Shown here piece by piece: positions 1 through 8,634 of a DNA stretch of 64,000 bases; positions within the stretch are counted from its first letter, which is position 1, and every line of letters begins with the position of its first letter. Where the stretch lies: the NCBI GenBank assembly GCA_965240325.2, contig OZ251227.1, positions 372,001 to 436,000 of the forward strand, given 5' to 3'. This DNA comes from Rebecca billardiae RCC1528. Lineage: Eukaryota; Haptophyta. The position numbers and the translations under genes were made by a program. Under the pieces are notes generated by a model, which worked only from the letters and a program-made list of their open reading frames with translations, was not told the DNA's origin and searched no databases.

Positions 1-786
1 CAGTGGCCCGGTGGGCGCCCCCGCCGGCCGCATCAGCCGGCGGTACCAGCTGCTGAGCACGCGCTCGCTCTCGGCGCCCAGCGGCCAGACGGCGAGGAGC
101 TTGCGCCCGAGGAAGTTCTTGCCAAGGTTCGACCAGTTCACCTGGTCCACGTGCACCGACGAGCCCGTGCCCGCCGCGCCGACGAAGACGTGGCCGCGGT
201 CCCACGAGGGCATGGCGCACACGGCGGCGGCACTCAGCACGTCCTGCGCGTCGCGCGAGAGGAGCGTGCGCGAGCGCTCGTCGAGGGTGCACGGGTGCTT
301 GCGCTTGCGCGTGCGCGAGAGCTCGGCGATGTACAGCCCGCCCGTCGCGGCGACCCCCGCCTCGGCGCCGTCCACCGCACGCTCGGCCGGTGGCGCGTCG
401 GGGTCGTCAAAGTCTGTCGCCGAGCGCAGCTTCTCGCCGAGTGTGCGCAAAAGCTTGCCGTCGCGGTCGCGCTTGAGCGTGCGCTCGCGCCCGGCAGTGT
501 TCCAGTAGTACACGCGCCCGTCCAACCGGTCCACCGCCTCCTCGCCAAGCTCGCGCACGAAGCCCGCGATGCCTGCGCCGCGCCGAGCGGCCGCGCGCAC
601 GTCGCGCCGCACCGACGCCTCGAGCCCAAGGGCCTTGAGCCCGCCGCGCAACACGATCACGTCGTCGACGTGGCGCTCGTAGAACAGGGCGCGAGCGAGC
701 GCGGCGGCGTCGGGCACGACACGCGCCGCTTTGCCCGGGTGCTGTCGCAGCAGCGCCTCGACCTGCGCGTCCACGTCCTCGGCCAT
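1..786 (-). CDS. JmjC/cupin-8 domain protein, 3' end cut by the window
   Basis: An open frame runs from an ATG at 786 down to base 1, giving 262 residues without a stop; the rest lies outside the window. Seen: a run ending with HVDQVNWSN at about residues 212-220, followed by G-K-W about 15 residues later. H212-x-D214 is the iron-binding HxD motif of JmjC/cupin-8 2-oxoglutarate oxygenases, and the following N, K and W fit the strand that binds the co-substrate. The second iron-binding His must lie in the missing part. Family knowledge: such proteins hydroxylate or demethylate proteins, including histones. The target cannot be inferred here. The ATG at 786 is the first in frame; upstream DNA becomes AT-rich. 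Codon use is strongly GC-ending like the neighbouring genes. Confidence 0.7.
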   Translation of the reverse strand, partial: MAEDVDAQVEALLRQHPGKAARVVPDAAALARALFYERHVDDVIVLRGGLKALGLEASVRRDVRAAARRGAGIAGFVRELGEEAVDRLDGRVYYWNTAGRERTLKRDRDGKLLRTLGEKLRSATDFDDPDAPPAERAVDGAEAGVAATGGLYIAELSRTRKRKHPCTLDERSRTLLSRDAQDVLSAAAVCAMPSWDRGHVFVGAAGTGSSVHVDQVNWSNLGKNFLGRKLLAVWPLGAESERVLSSWYRRLMRPAGAPTGPL

Positions 787-1322
787 CGTCTTCCAGATGC
801 GCGGTTTGCCCTGGCATTTATTGTAGGCCCTTTTTGTAATAAGCAAATTTCAGATAGATTTTCGGCGGCGTGCGATTTATTTATTCGACCGACGAGCTGA
901 TGAACCATCTGCCCCATTCTGCGCACCCGCCGGCAGGCTGCAGCAGTGTGAATTACGACTGATCTCGCCTGCCTGAGCTGTGTGCGTCTCTTATTCTTAG
1001 TAAACTGTAAACTGTATCATACGGTTTTTCTGAATTTCGCGTGCTGCGCGCATCATCATGCATGCCCATCGAGGCCGGCGGTCAACAAACACAGTGCATA
1101 CTGCATGCCCTACCAACGTCCTTTCACTAGTTAGGTCCTTTCACCTTTGTCCATCGCCCGGTCTGCCATGACCCTGACCGCGTGCGCGCATTGCATATCA
1201 GAGATTCAGAGTCATAGAACTCCTATACATCTAAGAGTCTGCTACGACGGCAGCAGCTCAGTCAAATCCGTAGCCCAGTCCGCAGTCGGAATCCGAATGG
1301 TCGGGCAGTCGTTCGTCACAGC
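787..1322. other. Intergenic spacer, upstream of the JmjC gene
   Basis: The composition drops in GC relative to the flanking genes. It holds the 5' flank of the JmjC gene and the 3' flank of the patatin-like gene. The only structure recognised is one copy of a dispersed 46-bp repeat at 963-1008. No convincing gene is visible. Confidence 0.6.
963..1008 (-). repeat. 46-bp dispersed repeat, copy 1
   Basis: The reverse complement of this segment matches 24348-24393 exactly over 46 bases, and nearly matches 24283-24326. It begins (minus strand) with ACAGTTTACTAAGAATAAG and ends with a CAGCTCAGGCAGGCGAGA stretch. All copies sit in spacers next to gene ends. What it does is unknown; it could be a fragment of a mobile-element end or a 3'-UTR motif. 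Confidence 0.85.
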
Positions 1323-2450
1323 TCACGACGCAAACGCTCCGTCCAGCAGCTGCTCGTGCATCGAGCGGTAGCCGTTGGCGATGTCTGCGACAAAGTCGTC
1401 GTCACGCCAAAGAGGCATCCCGATGCGCAGCTGGTCGAGCAGGTGTGCAAGCAGGCTATTTTCCGTCCAGAAGTCCGCCGCGTGCTGGTTGACGATGCGC
1501 GCGACCGGCCTGCCACCGAACCGCTCGGCACGCGGCGTGGGCGCGAGGTTGGCGTAGCCGCCATCGACGACTGCGTGGCTGCGGAAGCGCACAAACGGCC
1601 GATCGACGATGTTGAACGGGATGGTGCCACTCGCGGTCAGCGCGTGCAGCAGCTCGTCCACGTCGGCGAAGGAGGACACCAGCCACGACGGCGCCGGTGC
1701 GAACGGCCGCGTGAGCGCAATGTGGAGCTGGCCGTCAAGCGCGCGCACGCCGTCCGCGCCGGTTGGGAGGTGGGCGCGGAAGATGCGGAGTAGCCGCGGC
1801 CACATCTCCCAAGCGCGCCCGGCGAGCGCGATGCGCCGCGCGTTCGCGCCCATCTCGAGCTCACCCTGCACGACGCTCGCGCACACCGCACGCACGGCTG
1901 CCACGCGCGCCTCCGCGCTGAGGCGCAGCGACGGCGCGAGCATCGCGGCGATGGGCGCCCCGGTCGAGCAGCCGTACAGCTGCGTGTCGTTGGCAAGCAG
2001 ATCGTGCTGCGCGAGGTAATACAGCTGGCCAAAGTAGCCGGTGACCTTGTGCCCGCCGCCGGCGAACGCCGCTGCCCCGACGCGCGGCATGCCCAAACGC
2101 GGGGCGAGGGGCTTGCCCTCCGCATCGTGCAGGCTGTCGCAAGCGTCGAAGGCGCGGCGCATGATGTGCTCGGCACGCGTGCGATCGCCTTCGTCCCAGT
2201 CCCGGCTGAGTGTCGAGGGCCCGATCAGCCGCGCGGCCGCGTTCACGAGTGGCATGGCTGCCGACATGGGTGCGAATGCGATGAACGTGCACAGCCAGTA
2301 CACAAAGACGGCCGGCTGGGGCAAGTCGGGAGGGCAGCCCGCCGAGGCTGCGTCGATCACGTCGGCTGGTGTGGGCTCCGCGCGGAGCAGGGCCGCCAAT
2401 AGGACGCCGACCCAGGCCGCCACCAGCGCGGTGACGATGGGCGCGCGCAT
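1323..2450 (-). CDS. Patatin-like phospholipase, single exon
   Basis: The product has 375 residues from the ATG at 2450; the longer frame upstream opens with a TTG and is not preferred. Seen: an N-terminal hydrophobic segment (about residues 5-22) and a second one (about 48-68), a glycine-rich oxyanion motif GGGHK at about 131-135, the nucleophile elbow G-C-S-T-G at 160-164 (Ser162), and D-G-G at 296-298 within HAVVDGGYAN. This Ser/Asp dyad layout is that of patatin-like acyl hydrolases. Family knowledge: they release fatty acids from membrane or storage glycerolipids. The hydrophobic N-terminus suggests the secretory route or membrane anchoring (inference). No intron is needed. The substrate is unknown. 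Confidence 0.8.
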   Translation of the reverse strand: MRAPIVTALVAAWVGVLLAALLRAEPTPADVIDAASAGCPPDLPQPAVFVYWLCTFIAFAPMSAAMPLVNAAARLIGPSTLSRDWDEGDRTRAEHIMRRAFDACDSLHDAEGKPLAPRLGMPRVGAAAFAGGGHKVTGYFGQLYYLAQHDLLANDTQLYGCSTGAPIAAMLAPSLRLSAEARVAAVRAVCASVVQGELEMGANARRIALAGRAWEMWPRLLRIFRAHLPTGADGVRALDGQLHIALTRPFAPAPSWLVSSFADVDELLHALTASGTIPFNIVDRPFVRFRSHAVVDGGYANLAPTPRAERFGGRPVARIVNQHAADFWTENSLLAHLLDQLRIGMPLWRDDDFVADIANGYRSMHEQLLDGAFAS

Positions 2451-2960
2451 GCAGACGCCTGGGGCGCAGCTCGCCTTGAGAGGTTTCACGGGGAGCCGCG
2501 GGCCGCCATCGTTGTCGTTGTCGTCTGCCCTCAACTTTGCCTAGTTATATCAGTAACTAGCCGACGCAGTCGCAGAGCTGCTACAGCCTACAGCATTGGC
2601 GTCATGTACTACGACTAGCTTACGTCTACTAGTTACAAGACAGAGTAAGAATGTAGCTACTACTGGCTAGCCCGCAGGCTTCGCTGTCGAGTGTCGATGC
2701 CAGTGTCGCACTTCTTGAGACTCTGAGGCCGTCTCGTCTGGCTCTGCGGACGCGGTGCCGCGCTCGACCGCTCGTCATCTATCTTTATAGTTTACTACTT
2801 TATTCCGAATAATTCCGATGAAGACTGATAGTGATACTACATCAATCTAATAGTAAATAGTACGTAATTCGCCGCCATCAGGGCCACTACCAGTAGTCAT
2901 CAGTCATGAGTCCGCAGTGACCGGGGCCGCCATGATATATGCGCGCGGACTGAATTTTAT
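2451..2960. other. Intergenic spacer, 5' side of patatin-like gene
   Basis: It includes the 5' flank of the patatin-like gene and then AT-richer DNA with many CTAG/CTACT words up to the edge of element E1. No open frame of credible composition and no RNA gene was recognised. Confidence 0.5.
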
Positions 2961-5086
2961 ATGACCGCGTTCCGCGGTCCTTTTCCGTAGAACCAACGCA
3001 GTTGGGGGCCCGCGGCGCAGTGGTTGAGAATGAGACCGTGACGTCGTCAATCCGCACGGTCTGGCGTCTGCCTGGCAGTCAGACAGGCCGAGCCGCACCG
3101 TCTCGGAGAGTGAGTGAGAGTCAGACCCGTCCGTCGGACTCGCGGCGCGTGAATGGGCGCGCCGACGGCCAAGGGTGGCACGGGACACCAGCGGACGGGC
3201 CGCGCGGGGAAGCGGGGCGGCGCGCGCGCAGGGCGAGAGGCGCGGACGGGCCGCGCGGGGAAGCGGGGCGGCGCGCGTGCAGGGCGAGAGGCGCCGCGCG
3301 GCGCGGGCCGGCGCGTGCGCGCGCGCGCGCGCACCTGCTAGAGGTGCTCGCGCTGCGCCATGCGCTCGACGAAGGGCCGCTGGTCGCTCAGCCGGCGCGC
3401 CTCGGGCCGGCATAGCGAGAGCGCGCGCCACTGCTGCCCGCCCACGCTGCGCAGCCACGCGCAGACCGAGCGGAGCTCGGGGTGGGACGAAGCGAGTGGC
3501 GTGTCGCGCCCGCCGCCAGGCGCACGCGTGCCCTGCTCCGCACCGCGCCGCCGTGCTCGCCCGCCGCCTGCTCCGCCGCGTCGGCCTCGAGGATGGCGGC
3601 GGCCAGCGGCAGGCTGAGCGGCGCGCGCTCGCCCACCGTAGCTTCGAGGGCCGTCCACACCTGCTCGAGCTGCTGCAGGGCGTGGACAAGGGCAGCGCGC
3701 GCGCCCAGCGGGCAGCGCATCCGTGCCGCGTGACGCAGCGCGTCGAGCTCGGCGTCTCGCTTCGCCAGCTCGGCGCCCAGCGCCTCTGCGCGCACGCGTC
3801 GAGCTCGGCGTCGCGCTTTGCCAGCTCGGCGCCCAGCGCCTTCACGCGCACGTGCTCGTGTATCTGCGCGCGCACGGCCTGCGCGCCGCCGCCCATCTGC
3901 GCGCGCAGACTCGGACTCGTCGCGGCTGGCTGCTAGGGAGTGCTAGGGTGCGCGCCGCGTAGTCGATGGCCAAGGCCTGCAGCCAGCGCGCCTGCACCGA
4001 GAAAAGAAGGCGCGGCACGCGCGCTATAACCCAGTCCACGCAGACACGCGAGCGCGTGCTGGAGCGGCGCGCCGGGGCAACCGTCCACGTCGGCCGCGCG
4101 GGAGCCGCAGGTACTCTCGCGTGCCTGCGCGACGCAGCGCGCACGCACAGCGAAACGGGCGCGGGGTAGAATTCAGGAGAGCGCCGCCGCCCGCGCACCA
4201 CCCCACCGAGAGTGCGCACATGCGCACGCCACGACATGGCACGACATGGCGCACGAGTCGGACGCAACGCCCGACAGACAGAAGCCTTCGAAAATCCGCG
4301 CGCGCCCGCAAACGCGGCCGCGCGCGCGGGCGGGCGCGCGGGCGTGCGTGCGCCACCCGCGCGGGAGGCGCCCGCGGCCGCGCGGGCGGCGCGCGCGCGG
4401 CGCGCGCTCCGCGCGGTCGTCCACACCGATGGCGGTCGATCGAGGGCGACGAGGGCTCGCCCCGTTTTGGAGCGAGCGCGTGCCGCGCGCCCCCTGGCAC
4501 CCAACTGGGTATGATAATACCCACAATTACCCAAAATGACCTTATGCCCCCAACACCGTTAGCGAGCCAATGTACTGATATGATAGACTGAACGAGAGTA
4601 CCCACAATTACCCAATATACTCCAGTAGTGAATACGACCCCGACGAAGCCAATATATATATCGGTTGGTTACTTCACTGATCCCGTAAGGACGTGCAAAA
4701 ATAGCCTCAAAGAAGTGGTGGTTGGTTGGGGGCTGGCCAGGGTAGGGCTGGAGGCTTCGGCCGCCAGTCTGATCACCCGGAGCCCATTATAAAGGGGAAT
4801 TTAGGAGAAGCTGACGCTTGTATTGGACTTGTAACCGTCCTACTTCACACAGAAGTGAACTCTCACGCCCGGCCGTCCACGATTGATTAGGGGAATGTCG
4901 TGGACGCGGTTTTTTTCTCCGTGATGCATCTGTAGAGAGGGTCTCAAAATTCGAAACTCGGTCTCCGCCAGCCCTAAAAATCGGCCCCCGCGTCCCTTTT
5001 TCTTGATCAAAGATCTTTTTGAAACGTGGTTCCGGCCCGCTGGTGCGGGCTCCACGCTGCGCGCTCCGCCCTGCACCGCGGGCCAT
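2961..5086 (-). mobile_element. Dispersed repeat element E1 (E1/E3 subfamily)
   Basis: This is one of four related elements in the window. The right edge (5081-5086 inward) is the reverse complement of ATGGCCCGCGGTGCAGGGCG, shared by all four. The left edge starts ATGACCGCGTTCCGCGGTCC, a perfect 7-bp stem around TTC. Between them E1 shares long stretches with E3 (55950-57663), including a GC-rich segment (about 3180-3350 with a tandem duplication) and a broken coding-like stretch (about 3360-3900, minus) reading LPLAAAILEADAAEQAAGEH and WRALSLCRPEARRL. A 56-bp tandem duplication sits at about 3739-3850. No transposase was found, so it appears non-autonomous. The edges are inferred from where copies stop matching. 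Confidence 0.7.
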
Positions 5087-5307
5087 CAGTAGTCGTCTTA
5101 TATATATGTATATTATTATAACTACTAGTGTAGCATCAGTACTGGCCCGTACTCGGTACTGCTGCGTCTGCTGCTGCATGTGCAGGTCTGACAGCAGGAC
5201 GCGCGCCCTCGCATCAGCCGCGCTGACGAGCATTGACAGCGCATCGAGCCGGAGCGCGTCCGTATCGCGGGCACGTAGCTCATGATGTCGGCGGGGCCAA
5301 CGCTGCC

Positions 5308-8300
5308 TCAACGGCCCGCCGCACCCGCCGCGGCAGGCTCCTCGTCGGTACTCTCCCCGAGCACTGGCGGTGCCGGCGCGAGGCCGAGCGCGATTGCGTC
5401 CGCGAAGAGCCTGTCTCGCGCCGTGCGCCGCTCGCGCTGGATGGCAGCAGTGCTCCCCTCCGCCAGCTCGGCGCACTCCTCGAGCCGAGCGATGAGCTCG
5501 GCGCTCGAGCTATCGCGCCGCGGCGCGGCGCGCAGCTCGTTGATCACCGCCTCCACCGCGCTCGCATCTGTGAGGCACTTGCACGCACCCGGCGGCAGCG
5601 GCGGCGCGGCTGGAGATCGCGGAGTGGCGCCGGCCGCCGCCGCCGGCTGCGCGCCGGGCCTGCCGCCTGCGGCCGCCTTACCGGCGGCGGCTGCTGAGGG
5701 CTTGGCGGCGGGCACGGCGGCCTTGGATGCGGCCATCGACTCGAGCGTGCTGCGCGCCGTCGAGTTGCGCCGAGCTCGGCTCGGCGCTCGGCTGGGCGCG
5801 GTCTTGGACGTGAGCGCTGAGGGCGCGCTGTCAGCAGCGCGCGAGTCGCCGTCAGAGGCGCACGCGCCGTTGGCCGCCGGCGCGGCCGCCGGCGCGGCCG
5901 CTGGCGCGAGCGCGCGCTTGGGCGCCTCCGCGGGCGCGGCCGCCGGCTGTGGCGCCGCGTCGCCGTTCGGTGGCGGGGTCCCCTCTCCCTGGCTCCCCTC
6001 TCCCTCCGCGCCTTCCTCGCCCCGGCCGGCCGGCGCGCCCTCGTCCCCGCCCTCGTCCTCGTCCTCCTCGTCCTCTGAGGCTGAGCACAGGGCCTCGCGC
6101 TGCGCGCTGCTGTCCGCGGCACGCACGTGCGGCCAGCGCGCGGCCAGCCTGAACACGCGCTGCTCGAGCTGCTCCGCGCGGAAGAAGGCGGTGCCGGAGC
6201 GCGCGTCCACGCCGAGGAAGGCCATGCGGGCGGAAGACTTGTCCTCCAGGCCGGCTGGGTGCGCGGGAGGGGGCAAGGGCGCAGCGCGTCAGCTCACGGC
6301 GCGGGCTGCGCGCGCGGCGAAGGGCGATCGGGCAGCGCACGCGACCCGCGCGCCAAAGCGGCGCGCGCACAGCGGGCGCGCGCACCGACGGCAGCGCTCA
6401 GCGCCGGGCGGCGCCGCGCGAGGACGACTTCGCACAGCAGCAGCAGCAGGTGCGCGCGCGCGCGCAGGCTGAGGGCGCCGTACGCGCAAGCGGGGCGCGC
6501 GCCGCCGTCGGCCTCCGCATCCACGGGCAGCAGGCAGCCCGCCGGCAGGCCGCGCGTGCGCCCCCGCGCCTCCGCGCGCGCGCTCAGCGCCGCGTCGGGC
6601 CGCGCGAGCCAGCTGAAGAGCCCCGCGTGCGTGCCACCGACCGCTCGGCCCACGCCGCCACTGCCGGCGCTGCTGCTGCTGCTGCTGCTGCCGCCGCTGC
6701 CGCCGCCGCCGCCGCCGCGGCCTTGGCGGCGGGACGAGCCGCCTGCGCCGCTGGTGCCGCCGCCACCACCACCACCACCACCCTCCTCCTCGCCCTCGGA
6801 GCCGTCCGCACTCGACTCCTCGTCGTCGTCATCGCCCTCGTCGGCCGCGCTGAGCGCGCGCTCGTGCGCCTCGAGCAGCCAGTCGGCCAGCGCGCTCTCG
6901 ACACGCGCGTGCGCGGAGGCGAGCACGCCGGACGGCTCGGCACTGCCCGCGGGCGCGCCCGCGGGCGGCTCGCGCGCGCCGCCCGCGCGCAGGCTGGCCA
7001 CGTGCGCATCCAGCTCGCGCGCGCTCGGCACCGCGGCCGCGACGCGGCGCGAGCCCGCGGCGCGCAGCAGCGCCGCGTGTACGCGCAGCCACACGGCCGA
7101 CGCTCGCGGCACGGCGATCGCGAGCTCGAGCTCGGCGAGCGACGGAGGGCTCGGCCCGAGCCCCGGCAGGCCCCCGTGCGCCGTGCTGAGGAAGATGGCC
7201 GCCGCGGGCAGCTCGACACGCGAGCGCAGCCGCCGCAGCGCGCGCGCCGGCGCGCGCGCCTGCACCCACGCCTCCGCTGCGAGCGAGTCGGACTCGCGCT
7301 GCTGCCGGCGCAGCCGCTCAGCGCGGCGCTCCTCCTCCTCCAGCTGCTGCGCGACGAGCTGCAGCGTCGTCTTCGGCACGTCGACCGCGATGCCGCGCCG
7401 CGCAGAGCGCCGCTTGCCGCCGGACGACTCGTCGGCCCCGTCCGCGCTGCCGTCCGCGGCGCCGGGCGCGGACGCCGCGGCGCCGTCGCCGCTCAGGTGC
7501 ATGGCGGCGAGGCTGAGCGCCTCCTTCAGCCGGCGCGGCAGCATGGCCACCTGCCGCTCGAGGCCCTCGTCCAGCCTGAACGCCGCGCGCGAGACCGCCG
7601 AGCCGCTCGGCACGCCGTGCGAGCGGTACACCCCCGCCAGGAAGGCGCGCAGCTCAGCCACGAACGCGGACAGGCGCGGGTGCGCGCCCGCGCACACGCG
7701 CGCGCAGAGCGCGCGGAGCAAGGGCGCCGTGTCCTGCGCGAGCGGGCGGCGTGGCGTGGGCGGCGCGCGCGAGGCGCGCGCACGAAGCCGGCTCAGCCTC
7801 GCGCCGCACCCGGCGCGCTGCCCGTGGCCGCTGCGTGCGCCGCGTGCCGAGGCCGTCGCTCGGGCGGCCCGAGGCGCGCGGCGCGAGGGACGGGCGGGCA
7901 CGCACCTGCGCCTGGAGGAGGGCCTGGATGTACATGGGCGGGTTGGCGATTGCGCGCATGATGAGCAGCGCCGTCATCCCGTCCTCGCTCAGCTCGACCC
8001 CGTCGTCCACCTGGAGGCGGAGCGGCGCAGGCGACGCCGGCTGCGCCGGCTGAGCTGGCGCGCATGCGGCCGCGGTGCCCGCTTGCGGATCCTTGGCGCG
8101 CTTGCCGGGGCGCGCGGGCAGGTCCGGGGCGTTCGGATCCGTACTCAACACCGCTGGCCCAGCGCTCGCGGCGGCTCCGCCCGCCGATCTCGCCGCATCC
8201 GTGCTGGCTCCCGCCTCGAACGCCCGCTCGGCGCTCTCAGACGCCGGCCGCTCGCGTTTTTTTTCGGCCGAAGTGGGCGCGAGCAGGTCGAGCTCGGTGG

Positions 8301-8412
8301 CACCCTTGTAGAACGCGTCGTGCATGTCGTACACGCCGTGCTGCAGGAAATTGAAGTCGACGGGCACCTTCGCGCGACGCGGGCGCGACGCCGCTGCGTC
8401 GTCAGCCGACAT
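5308..8412 (-). CDS. DDT/WHIM-motif nuclear protein (chromatin-remodelling type), three exons
   Basis: Exons on the minus strand: 8412-7906, 7733-6386, 6254-5308. Donors are GTGCGT and GTGCGC, both acceptors end CAG, and the phases join cleanly to 933 residues. Seen: a basic N-terminus; at about residues 350-400 a stretch SLAELELAIAVP...WLRVHAALLRAAG that resembles the second half of a DDT domain; glycine, serine and acidic low-complexity linkers; at about 590-620 RAHLLLLLCEVVL, which fits WHIM1, directly followed across the second intron by FLGVDARSGTAFF, which fits WHIM2. The C-terminal third is Ala/Pro-rich, with a final helical segment. Known: DDT plus WHIM proteins bind ISWI-type remodellers and linker DNA. 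The family call is by eye. The gene is divergent from the oxidase gene, 222 bp away. Confidence 0.6.
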
Positions 8413-8634
8413 CGCGGGGATCCGCAAGCGGGAACACGGGAAGAGCGCGGCGTGTTCCGGACTCAGCTGGCGAGTCCGGTGCTCATTGCTCAACGTCGGA
8501 CGCAGCCGTCCGGCTGGCTCCCAGGCGGGCGGGCGCTGCGCTTTCAGAAAACTTGGCGAGGCCGCCGAGGCGGTGCCGCGGGCGGCCGTGACCGCGAGGG
8601 GGGCTCGACAGCGCGTCCGACGAGCGCGTCCGCC
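8413..8634. promoter_or_regulatory. Probable bidirectional promoter, DDT/WHIM and QSOX genes
   Basis: Only 222 bp separate the two divergent ATGs (8412 minus, 8635 plus), so both 5' UTRs and promoters must lie here or overlap the genes. No TATA box or other core element was recognised. The assignment rests on arrangement alone. Confidence 0.5.

Noticed and set aside
3002-4600. Many Arg/Ala-rich open frames in E1
   Set aside because: High-GC random frames on both strands in repetitive DNA. Only short pieces match E3 and these are broken.
2961-5086. E elements as canonical Helitrons
   Set aside because: They have a hairpin near one end and gene fragments, but no 5' TC, no CTRR end and no A/T insertion rule seen in the four copies.
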